A stretch of 30,898 nucleotides of DNA from Muribaculaceae bacterium. Its GTDB lineage: Bacteria > Bacteroidota > Bacteroidia > Bacteroidales > Muribaculaceae. The translations under genes and the position numbers were made by a program. The stretch is taken from assembly GCA_016292745.1 (NCBI GenBank), contig JAEDFO010000026.1, forward strand, positions 1 through 30,898. Direction: 5' to 3'. A model generated the notes under the pieces. The model was not told the origin of the DNA and did not search any database. It saw nothing but the letters and a program-made list of their open reading frames with translations. Positions 24,714 to 30,898 of the stretch are shown here, piece by piece (position 1 is the first letter of the stretch; the number at the start of each line of letters is the position of its first letter).

Positions 24714-25397
24714 TTATTTGATGCGAAGCAACAAATCCTTTACTATATTAAACACACATCGAGGGGCACTCTCCCAGAAATCATCATACTGGGCACTGTT
24801 GTTGTTCGACGCTCCAGGCGAATCGCTTATCACTCGCATCACAAGCACCGAAACGTTCTTGTAGAAACAAATCTGAGCTATCGATGCCGATTCCATATCA
24901 ACCGCCAATGCCTCCGGAAAGTCCGACTTGATTTTTTCAACTTCCGAGATGCTTGATATAAATTTGTCACCCGAGCAAATCAACCCCTTGTGTATGCCGG
25001 CACCGTCGGGAACCATAGACACGTACGACGGATCCGACTCAAAGTATTTAGGGCACCCATGCGCCTGGCCATATTCTGTACCCGGACCGCACCATACATC
25101 GTGATAGGCTATATTCGACCCAACCACAACATCCATCACATTTACTTGCTTGTCGGCACCTCCAGCTACTCCTGTATTGATTACCAAATCGATATCAAAT
25201 TGCTGAAGCAGCACCATTGTGGCTATGGCTGAGTTAACTTTTCCTATGCCACACTGCATCACTACTATTTCATTCCCTTGAAGTTCTCCGCTATACATTA
25301 TATAGTCGGCTATCTCGTTTTCCTGTAGATTGTCAAGCAATGGCAGAATCATTTTAAGTTCCTTCTGCATTGCCACTATCACTGCTATTCTTTTCAT
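24714..25397 (-). CDS. mtnN: 5'-methylthioadenosine/S-adenosylhomocysteine nucleosidase
   Basis: MtnN (Pfs) removes adenine from S-adenosylhomocysteine and 5'-methylthioadenosine, giving S-ribosylhomocysteine for LuxS. The 227-residue protein begins MKRIAVIVAMQKEL, with the catalytic Glu of the AMQKEL region. VINTGVAGG is the ribose/phosphate loop, VDMESASIAQ holds the substrate-binding Met-Glu, and VISDSPG carries the catalytic Asp. I start at the ATG (25397) rather than the TTG one codon upstream. It is first of the mtnN-luxS pair and divergent from the B3/B4 gene, with 74 nt between the start codons. Confidence 0.95.
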   Translation of the reverse strand: MKRIAVIVAMQKELKMILPLLDNLQENEIADYIMYSGELQGNEIVVMQCGIGKVNSAIATMVLLQQFDIDLVINTGVAGGADKQVNVMDVVVGSNIAYHDVWCGPGTEYGQAHGCPKYFESDPSYVSMVPDGAGIHKGLICSGDKFISSISEVEKIKSDFPEALAVDMESASIAQICFYKNVSVLVMRVISDSPGASNNNSAQYDDFWESAPRCVFNIVKDLLLRIK

Positions 25398-25441
25398 CAA
25401 ATACTGCTGTTAATTATCGATGTAAAGTTAATATTATTTTG

Positions 25442-25449
25442 TATTTTTG
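25442..25449 (+). promoter_or_regulatory. -7 box of the B3/B4-YciO pair
   Basis: TATTTTTG matches TAnnTTTG exactly. Transcription from about 25456 would exclude the in-frame ATG at 25370 and leaves the TTG at 25472 as the first plausible start. Confidence 0.6.
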
Positions 25450-25471
25450 CATTGTTCGTAATAGTAATAAT

Positions 25472-26161
25472 TTGGAAATTTCAATAGATAATAGAATAAT
25501 TTCTGCCTGCCCCGACATGCAAATAGGTGTCATTAGGGCAAAGGTGGTGAATTCGCCCACTTCCGACAAGCTTTGGAAGCTTATCAGCGAGGAATGTGAG
25601 CGAATTGCCAACACTTATCCCATAGCCGAAATCAAGAACCGCCCGGCAATTGCCAAGACACGCGAACTTTACAAGGCCCTCGGCAAAGAGCCTAACAGAT
25701 ATCGCGTTTCCAGCGAAGCTCTATGCCGTCGCATTGTTCGGGGATTGGGAATTTACCGCATCGACACTCTCGTCGACCTCATAAACCTCGCATCCATTAA
25801 AAGCGGTTATGCAATAGGCGGTTTCGATGCCGACAAAATTGTTGGCAACAAGCTGCATCTTACCGCCGGAACGGCCGACGACCATTTTGAAGGTATCGGA
25901 CGTGGACCGCTAAACATTGAAGGGCTTCCAGTGTATCGCGACGAAGTGGGAGGAATTGGTACTCCTACCAGCGACGAGGAACGTACGAAAATAACAATCG
26001 ACACCTCGCACATCCACATCAACATCAATGCTTTCGCCACTGAAATGCCTCTGTCGGAGATGATTCCTTGGGTAGAAAGTCTGCTCGTTGAATTTGCTCA
26101 AGCTTCATCAATAACGTCATTCGTGATTTACCAAAATCTTAACGAAATGCATAATCGATAA
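25472..26161 (+). CDS. Stand-alone B3/B4 tRNA-binding domain protein
   Basis: This 229-residue protein (from TTG 25472) is built on the B3/B4 domain of phenylalanyl-tRNA synthetase beta subunits, which in PheT carries the editing site. RPAIAKTRELYKALGKEPNR, RRIVRGLGIYRIDTLVDLINLAS, GGFDADKI and EGLPVYRDEVGGIGTPTSDEERT are its landmarks. Free-standing homologues are widespread and suspected of acting on aminoacyl-tRNA or amino acids, but function is not proven. I choose TTG because an upstream in-frame ATG (25370) precedes the promoter and overlaps mtnN, while the next ATG would remove conserved ISACPD. The YciO/Sua5-family gene follows after 7 nt. Confidence 0.85.
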   Translation: MEISIDNRIISACPDMQIGVIRAKVVNSPTSDKLWKLISEECERIANTYPIAEIKNRPAIAKTRELYKALGKEPNRYRVSSEALCRRIVRGLGIYRIDTLVDLINLASIKSGYAIGGFDADKIVGNKLHLTAGTADDHFEGIGRGPLNIEGLPVYRDEVGGIGTPTSDEERTKITIDTSHIHININAFATEMPLSEMIPWVESLLVEFAQASSITSFVIYQNLNEMHNR

Positions 26162-26168
26162 TAAAACC

Positions 26169-26774
26169 ATGAAAATCGAGAAAATATTCACCGACGCCCC
26201 TAACCAAAAAGTTATCGACAATGCTATTGATTGCATCGATAAAGGGAACATAATAATTATCCCGACCGATTCGGTTTATGCATTTGCATGCGATGCTCTC
26301 AACAACTCGGCTATCGAGAAAATTTGCTCAATTAAAGCCATCAAAAGCGACCGTACAAATCTGTCAATTATTTGCTGCGACATCGCTCAGGCTTCAGAAT
26401 ATGCCCGTATTGATAATGCAACATTCAAGATGATGCGCAAGAACCTGCCTGGCCCAATTACATTCATTCTGCCGGCACTCAACAAGCTGCCAAAGGCATT
26501 CAAGGGCCGAAAGACTGTGGGCATACGCATTCCTGCTACTTGCATTATCACCGAAATGGTACGTAAACTCGGACACCCTATTATGGTGTCATCTATTCCC
26601 GTTGTCGACTTCGACAACGACACCGAGCCGGAACTCATTGCCGAAACCTACGACAATTCTGCCACACTTATCATCGATTTTGGCAGAGGTGGTTCAATCC
26701 CCTCTACTGTAGTTGATTGTACCGAGGGTGAGTGTACTGTTATTCGCCAAGGCAACGCAGTTCTGACAGAATAA
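26169..26774 (+). CDS. YciO/YrdC/Sua5-family protein (threonylcarbamoyl-AMP synthase-like)
   Basis: The 201-residue protein shows the YrdC-like fold signature IIIPTDSVYAFACD, then IKSDRTNLSIICCDI, LPGPITFILPA, KTVGIRIP, and the C-terminal PSTVVDCTEGECTVIRQG. The family makes threonylcarbamoyl-AMP from threonine, bicarbonate and ATP for t6A37, the substrate of TsaD. However, NLSIICCDIAQASEY followed by IDNATFKMMRKN aligns better with the YciO branch than with TsaC/Sua5, and YciO's cellular role is less certain. KSDR could supply the Lys and Arg that contact the substrates. It is probably co-transcribed with the B3/B4 gene and is followed by a terminator. Confidence 0.85.
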   Translation: MKIEKIFTDAPNQKVIDNAIDCIDKGNIIIIPTDSVYAFACDALNNSAIEKICSIKAIKSDRTNLSIICCDIAQASEYARIDNATFKMMRKNLPGPITFILPALNKLPKAFKGRKTVGIRIPATCIITEMVRKLGHPIMVSSIPVVDFDNDTEPELIAETYDNSATLIIDFGRGGSIPSTVVDCTEGECTVIRQGNAVLTE

Positions 26775-26782
26775 GTCGCTGA

Positions 26783-26805
26783 TGTGCCATTTCGGCACAC
26801 TTTTT
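26783..26805 (+). terminator. Terminator after the YciO-family gene
   Basis: A 6-bp stem TGTGCC/GGCACA (26783-26788 with 26794-26799) with a 5-nt loop is followed by CTTTTT. Confidence 0.8.
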
Positions 26806-26869
26806 GCTGTTCATTATATATCAGTTTTACGATATAAATTTTTATTAATTCTTATAAACTATTTATTCT

Positions 26870-27799
26870 ATGTCAAAAGTTACAGTTATCGGTGCCGGAA
26901 ACGTTGGCGCCACTTGTGCAAATGTATTGGTTACTGAAGGCATTGCCGACGAAGTGGTTCTTCTCGACATCAAGGAAGGCGTTTCTGAAGGCAAAGCCAT
27001 GGACATTATGCAGTCTGCTAATATCCTCGGTCTCAAAAGTGTTATCAAAGGCGTTACTAACGACTACGCTGCAAGCGAAGGCAGTGATGTTGTTGTTATA
27101 ACTTCTGGAATTCCCCGTAAACCGGGCATGACTCGCGAAGAACTCATCGGTGTTAATGCCGGTATCGTTAAGAGTGTTACCGACAATGTCCTCAAGCACT
27201 CTCCTAACGCTATCATCATCTGCGTCAGCAACCCTATGGACACTATGACATACCTTATCCACAAGGAAAGCGGTCTTCCTAAGAACAGAATCATAGGTAT
27301 GGGCGGAGCTCTCGATAGCGCTCGTTTCCGCTATTTCCTCAGCCAGGCTCTCGGCGCTAACTACAACGACGTTGACGGTTTCGTTATCGGTGGACACGGC
27401 GACACTACTATGATTCCTATGACTCGTTACGCTGTTTGCCGCGGTGTGCCGGTTACTGAACTCCTCGACAAGGAAACTCTCGACAAGGTTGCTGCCGACA
27501 CTATGGTAGGTGGTGCAACTCTCACCAAGCTCCTCGGAACTTCTGCTTGGTATGCTCCAGGTGCTGCTGCAGCTTCACTCGTACGCGCTATCCTCTCCGA
27601 TTCTAAGAGCATGATCACTTGTAGCGCTCTCGTTGAAGGCGAATATGGCCTCAACGACATGTGCATAGGCGTTCCTTGTGTTCTTGGAAAGAACGGTATC
27701 GAAAAAGTTGTTGAATACAAACTTAACGACGAAGAAAAGGCGCTCCTCGACAAAAGCGCTGCTGCTGTTGCTAAAACCAACACTGCTCTTCCTTGCTAA
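26870..27799 (+). CDS. mdh: Malate dehydrogenase (LDH-like type)
   Basis: The enzyme oxidises malate to oxaloacetate with NAD+; in gut Bacteroidales it mainly runs in the reductive direction toward succinate. The 309-residue sequence is canonical: GAGNVG (8-13), Asp33 for NAD, substrate Arg83 and Arg89 in RKPGMTRE, Asn121, Asp149 and Arg152 in DSARFR, and His176 in GGHGD. Arg83 marks malate over lactate specificity. It is flanked by terminators on both sides (26783 and 27821), so it is probably a single-gene transcript. Its pyrimidine-ending codon preference (for example GTT, GCT, CTC) resembles that of pfp and suggests high expression. Confidence 0.96.
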   Translation: MSKVTVIGAGNVGATCANVLVTEGIADEVVLLDIKEGVSEGKAMDIMQSANILGLKSVIKGVTNDYAASEGSDVVVITSGIPRKPGMTREELIGVNAGIVKSVTDNVLKHSPNAIIICVSNPMDTMTYLIHKESGLPKNRIIGMGGALDSARFRYFLSQALGANYNDVDGFVIGGHGDTTMIPMTRYAVCRGVPVTELLDKETLDKVAADTMVGGATLTKLLGTSAWYAPGAAAASLVRAILSDSKSMITCSALVEGEYGLNDMCIGVPCVLGKNGIEKVVEYKLNDEEKALLDKSAAAVAKTNTALPC

Positions 27800-27820
27800 T
27801 AACTGATTAAAGTATCGTTT

Positions 27821-27861
27821 GGTGTGCCAAATCCAATTCGCTTTTGGCACACCTTTTTTTT
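27821..27861 (+). terminator. Rho-independent terminator after mdh
   Basis: An 11-bp perfect stem (27821-27831 with 27843-27853) with an 11-nt loop is followed by eight T. Its core GTGTGCC/GGCACAC is nearly the same as the terminator before mdh. Confidence 0.95.
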
Positions 27862-27880
27862 AACTTAACACTTCCAATTC

Positions 27881-28276
27881 ATGTTTAAGGTAATTATTAA
27901 GGTTGCCATGCTTGCCGTTGTGGCTTTGTGCACTGCCACAGCTTGCAACAACAAGCCTGCCCACAGCACTTCGTCCGAAACTCCGGCACAAACCGAAACT
28001 CCGGCAAAGCCTTCTGTGGCAAAGGTGCTCGACTTCAGCGCCACTTGGTGCGGACCATGCCGTCAACTTGCCCCAACCATCGAAACCCTCGAGAAGGAAT
28101 ATGCCGGCAAGGTGGCATTCGAAAAAATCGATGTCGACCAGAATAGCGAGCTCGCCAGTAAATACGGCATCGAGGCCATCCCTACTCTCGTATATCTCGA
28201 CGCTCTCGGACAGGAAATCGAACGCACAACCGGTATCGTCAGCGAAACCGACATCCGCAGGATTCTCGACCGCTGA
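27881..28276 (+). CDS. Exported thioredoxin-like protein, possible lipoprotein
   Basis: The 131-residue product has a hydrophobic N-terminal segment (about 4-19) and ATAC, whose Cys22 may be lipidated; the lipobox is imperfect. A Ser/Thr/Pro linker (about 25-46) leads to a thioredoxin domain with WCGPC (56-60) and the cis-Pro in EAIPTLVYLD. It probably acts as a disulfide reductase or oxidase in the periplasm. It starts 19 nt after the T run of the mdh terminator, so no standard promoter fits between; read-through or a promoter inside the terminator region is needed. A convergent hairpin follows. Confidence 0.88.
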   Translation: MFKVIIKVAMLAVVALCTATACNNKPAHSTSSETPAQTETPAKPSVAKVLDFSATWCGPCRQLAPTIETLEKEYAGKVAFEKIDVDQNSELASKYGIEAIPTLVYLDALGQEIERTTGIVSETDIRRILDR

Positions 28277-28287
28277 CCCACTCAACC

Positions 28288-28331
28288 AAAACGGGTGATT
28301 CAAAGCATCAACTTTGAACCACCCGTTTCCA
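28288..28331. terminator. Hairpin between thioredoxin and phosphoesterase genes
   Basis: A 17-bp stem (28289-28305 with 28312-28328, one A-C mismatch) with a 6-nt loop lies between two convergent genes. T runs are short on both sides (TTT and TTTT). Confidence 0.75.
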
Positions 28332-28346
28332 CTATAATCACTAATC

Positions 28347-29438
28347 TTATCTAATCAAAAAATGTGCACTCGGCTCTTCTGAATCGCCGGCATAGAAATC
28401 GATTGTCACGCCTAAACGACTCACATTCATACGATACGAACCGGCCGATGGCGATACGATATATTTCCTCAAGCCCTTACGGTACTCAGCAAAAAGCGCC
28501 GATTCATCCTTAATGGCACTGCCATTATCGTGCTTTGTATTCTTACGCAATTCTCCGTATGTCTTGGCATCTTGAGTAGTTATTGTATACTTTCCCTTTT
28601 CCGGGATACTCCACACCGAATTGGCATTGAATTGGGTTATACGACCACCGTCACCCCACCAATCAGATATACCAGTCCAATGAGTATGACCGCAAAGACA
28701 GATTATATTGCGCTGTGCAAACAGGCGACGGAAATGGCGACGCTTGGCAGTATCATTCTCACTTCCATAAAGGAACCATCTGCATGAACTGCTATCGAAC
28801 GGCAGCACCGGACCATGAACAATAACAAATGTATATCGCGCCGACTTTGCCTCCTCCAGCAGACGCTCCAATTCATTGTCGTCAGGAGTATTAAAGTCAA
28901 CTACAATATAGGCATCATTACCAATCCAGAAGCCAAAGGTGGTCTTTTCAATATTCTTGCCAAGTTCTTCCGACATTCGCTTGGGCATATAGCTCTTGTA
29001 CACCGATTCGGCATCTGTTCCGCGAATATCATGATTCCCGACAACTGTCACCAGTGGTAAATCGCCCAGACGATGCTTGAAATCGTTCATCACATCTTCA
29101 AGCATCTGCTGATGCACCTCTCCTTTTCCGCAGTCGCCCTGAATCAGGTCGCCCATCTGGATGGCCATACGGGTGTCTTTAGTTATAAGACGCGAAGCAC
29201 GGTCCATCAAACGTGGGCAGCGTTCACGCCACATCTCTCCGTTCCGCGCAAACTCAGCGCGTTGCACTCTATTGAGCCATTCAACTTTCTCGTTGTAGTT
29301 GCTGTGATACACCGACGCCGGTTCGGTGTCGAAATGAGTATCGCCCAATAACACTATTGAGTAACTCGATGAATCCTGAGCATTGACATGGGTTGAATAG
29401 AGTAAAATTGCTGCAACAATTAAAAGTAGCTTTTTCAT
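28347..29438 (-). CDS. Exported calcineurin-like metallophosphoesterase
   Basis: The 363-residue protein has a signal peptide (about 1-20, ending VNAQ) and then the full metallophosphoesterase motif set: GDTHFD (32-37), MGDLIQGD, VVGNHDIRG, a His in VHGPVLP and CGHTHWTG. These bind two metal ions for phosphoester hydrolysis. It should be periplasmic or surface-exposed. The C-terminal 100 or so residues form an extra beta-rich region with no assignment. The substrate is unknown. It follows the aldo/keto reductase gene by 44 nt on the same strand, so the two may be co-transcribed. Confidence 0.9.
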   Translation of the reverse strand: MKKLLLIVAAILLYSTHVNAQDSSSYSIVLLGDTHFDTEPASVYHSNYNEKVEWLNRVQRAEFARNGEMWRERCPRLMDRASRLITKDTRMAIQMGDLIQGDCGKGEVHQQMLEDVMNDFKHRLGDLPLVTVVGNHDIRGTDAESVYKSYMPKRMSEELGKNIEKTTFGFWIGNDAYIVVDFNTPDDNELERLLEEAKSARYTFVIVHGPVLPFDSSSCRWFLYGSENDTAKRRHFRRLFAQRNIICLCGHTHWTGISDWWGDGGRITQFNANSVWSIPEKGKYTITTQDAKTYGELRKNTKHDNGSAIKDESALFAEYRKGLRKYIVSPSAGSYRMNVSRLGVTIDFYAGDSEEPSAHFLIR

Positions 29439-29482
29439 TTTAGTAGGGTATTATATTGTTATTGATAACTTGATTATTCCGT

Positions 29483-30448
29483 TCAAATGGCATCACATAC
29501 ACTGCGCAGATTCTGTTCCAGCTGGCCAACAGAGCTAACTCCCACCAGAATCGATGTAACTCCCTCCTGCTCAAGAATCCACGACAAGGCATATTCCGAA
29601 ATACTTTTTCCTTGAGAGGCTGCATCAATGGCATATTGCCGAAGGCACGCCTGAAGCTCAGGAGTAAGCATCTCCGGCCTTAGGAATTTACCTTTTGCCA
29701 TCCTGCTGTCCGACGGGATTCCATGCTGATATCGCTCAGTAAGAAGGCCTTGCGCAAGAGGTGAAAACGAAATGAAGCCTATACCATGCTCGTGGCAGTA
29801 TTTCAACACACCATCATCTTGCGGCTCGCGGTCAAGCAAATTCAATCGGCCCTGATAGATTAGCAACGGAACATCCCGCTCTCGCAGATATTTGTCGGCA
29901 AATTCAAGTGCATTAAGCGGCCAGCGGCTAATGCCCACATAAAGCGCCTTACCAGCGCGAACAATATCCACCAACGCCTGCAGAGTCTCTTCCAATGGCG
30001 TTTCCGGATCATAACGATGGCTATAGAAGAGGTCAACATAGTCAAGCCGCATACGTCTCAAACTTTGGTCTAGGCTCGCCATCAGATACTTGCGAGAGCC
30101 CCAGTTCCCATATGGTCCGTCCCACATATCGTAACCAGCCTTTGTAGCTATGAACAGCTCGTCGCGATACGGACGGAAATCTTGGTCCATTAATCGCCCA
30201 AACGTCTCCTCAGCACTACCATACGGAGGTCCATAGTTGTTGGCAAGGTCGAAATGCGTTATGCCATGGTCGAATGCATAGTGCGTGATATCGCGACTCC
30301 GTTCGAAAGGGTCATTGCTTCCGAAATTGTGCCAGAACCCCAAACTTAGCTTTGGCAAAAGCACACCACTTCGGCCACATCGGCTGAAGAAGATGTCCTG
30401 ATGGGAGTAACGTGTTGTTGCTGGTTGGTATTGTTCGTTCTGTTCCAT
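29483..30448 (-). CDS. Aldo/keto reductase (YghZ-like)
   Basis: This is an NADPH-dependent (beta/alpha)8-barrel reductase of 321 residues. Catalytic residues are visible: Asp67 (THFDLAN), Tyr72 (NYGPPYGSAEETFGR), Lys103 (ATKAGYDMW) and His in YSHRYD. GSRKYLMASLDQSLRRM and FSPLAQGLLTERY match E. coli YghZ, which reduces L-glyceraldehyde 3-phosphate, and AKR14/Kv-beta-type proteins; the substrate here is not proven. It ends at VGVSSVGQLEQNLRSVCDAI, about 25-30 residues before the usual C-terminal tail. I chose the ATG at 30448 because a consensus promoter overlaps the longer frame and homology begins after it. Confidence 0.92.
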   Translation of the reverse strand: MEQNEQYQPATTRYSHQDIFFSRCGRSGVLLPKLSLGFWHNFGSNDPFERSRDITHYAFDHGITHFDLANNYGPPYGSAEETFGRLMDQDFRPYRDELFIATKAGYDMWDGPYGNWGSRKYLMASLDQSLRRMRLDYVDLFYSHRYDPETPLEETLQALVDIVRAGKALYVGISRWPLNALEFADKYLRERDVPLLIYQGRLNLLDREPQDDGVLKYCHEHGIGFISFSPLAQGLLTERYQHGIPSDSRMAKGKFLRPEMLTPELQACLRQYAIDAASQGKSISEYALSWILEQEGVTSILVGVSSVGQLEQNLRSVCDAI

Positions 30449-30474
30449 GGTCCAAGGTCGTAATTGGTTATATG

Positions 30475-30506
30475 CAAAGATAGTGCAAACCGAGCGCAGA
30501 AACAAA
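30475..30506 (-). promoter_or_regulatory. Promoter of the aldo/keto reductase gene
   Basis: On the minus strand TTTG (30506-30503), 20 nt, then TATCTTTG (30482-30475): exact in both boxes. The predicted transcript start (about 30468) is 20 nt before the ATG at 30448. Confidence 0.8.
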
Positions 30507-30588
30507 CAGAAACAACGTTTATTTATGTTTTGCCAAGATGCACCGTTCTTATCCTGTTGCCCCTTGATTTGTGACAATCAGCTTATTC

Positions 30589-30898
30589 TTAATCCTTAAA
30601 GAAGGTTTTAGGGTCAGCTTCTCTGACTTCCACCCACAAATCCTCACAGTCAACAACGGGGCCTGAACAATGTGCCCTGAATCTGTAGTTTGCCCAATCC
30701 GATTCCAGCTTGATAATCTCTATTTCATCAGTATATGTGTTGTGAGGTGAAATAAAAATCTCGAAATCATTCATAGCTGGCTTTATATGGAAGGTAACGT
30801 AGTACACGTGTTCCCCCACAGGAGTATCTGAAAAAAGGTAACACGAATACACAACAATCAACTCGTTATTCATCATGTTCCAATTCACCTCCTCGAAA
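30589..30898 (-). CDS. Hypothetical protein, probably cut by the window edge
   Basis: The frame is open from the window edge to the stop at 30589 (about 100 codons visible). A GTG at 30888 or the ATG pair at 30876/30873 could be starts, but the frame continues upstream as FEEV, so the true start may lie outside. The visible protein is acidic and beta-strand-rich with no signal peptide: ELIVVYSCYLF, HVYYVTFHIKP, FEIFISPHNTYT and a C-terminal EDLWVEVREADPKTFF. I do not recognise a family. AGGAGG at 30894-30889 precedes the GTG directly, too close to serve it. Confidence 0.5.
   Translation of the reverse strand, partial: FEEVNWNMMNNELIVVYSCYLFSDTPVGEHVYYVTFHIKPAMNDFEIFISPHNTYTDEIEIIKLESDWANYRFRAHCSGPVVDCEDLWVEVREADPKTFFKD

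Noticed and set aside
23165..27799. Recent tandem duplication of malate dehydrogenase
   Set aside because: The two proteins differ throughout, including loop motifs and length, and lie on opposite strands. They are old paralogues or separate subfamilies.

Overview
This is a chromosomal segment from a Bacteroidetes bacterium, most likely order Bacteroidales; Muribaculaceae or a related gut family is a guess. Three things point there. Promoters match the Bacteroidetes sigma pattern (TTTG, 19-20 nt, TAnnTTTG) and most genes lack Shine-Dalgarno sequences. The small gene set rpmB-rpmG-DUF4295 is Bacteroidetes-typical. Several products belong to families common in this phylum (DUF4421, a TonB-dependent receptor with a carboxypeptidase-like N-terminal domain, PPi-dependent phosphofructokinase). 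I see no rRNA, CRISPR array, insertion sequence, integrase or prophage. Most of the window is housekeeping DNA.

Layout. 1-2.9 kb: elongator-type tRNA-Met (cut by the window edge), a DUF932-like protein, a UPF0104 membrane protein, and a convergent ECF sigma factor whose 3' end overlaps it. 3.0-8.3 kb: a plus-strand run of NfeD/ClpP-class membrane protease, KdsB (CMP-Kdo synthesis for LPS), an M16 peptidase homologue without the zinc motif, and Pfp (glycolysis), closed by a strong terminator. 8.4-13.1 kb: DUF4421 outer-membrane-type protein, then the tight tsaD-M48 protease-cinA run. 13.2-13.9 kb: L28, L33 and DUF4295. 13.9-15.9 kb: a DUF1810-containing protein on the minus strand, a DUF2975/XRE pair, and tRNA-Leu(UAA). 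15.9-19.4 kb: a TonB-dependent receptor preceded by a small His-motif membrane protein, divergent from a small beta-barrel protein. 19.5-23.1 kb: glutamine-dependent NAD synthetase and a DbpA-type RNA helicase. 23.1-25.4 kb (minus strand): mtnN-luxS-malate dehydrogenase-like gene. 25.4-28.3 kb (plus strand): B3/B4-domain protein and YciO/Sua5-family protein, a second canonical malate dehydrogenase, and a thioredoxin-like exported protein. 28.3-30.9 kb (minus strand): metallophosphoesterase, aldo/keto reductase and an unrecognised partial gene.

How the genes work together. Several act on tRNA or the ribosome: TsaD and the YciO/Sua5-family protein (t6A-related), the B3/B4 protein, L28/L33 and the DbpA-type helicase. 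MtnN and LuxS are consecutive steps of S-adenosylhomocysteine recycling. Pfp and the two malate dehydrogenase-family enzymes belong to central carbon metabolism. I did not find an obviously new multi-gene system. The best leads are the His-motif protein/TonB receptor pair, the B3/B4-YciO pair, the zinc-less M16 homologue, the two unlike malate dehydrogenases, and the DUF1810 protein with an unknown C-terminal half.
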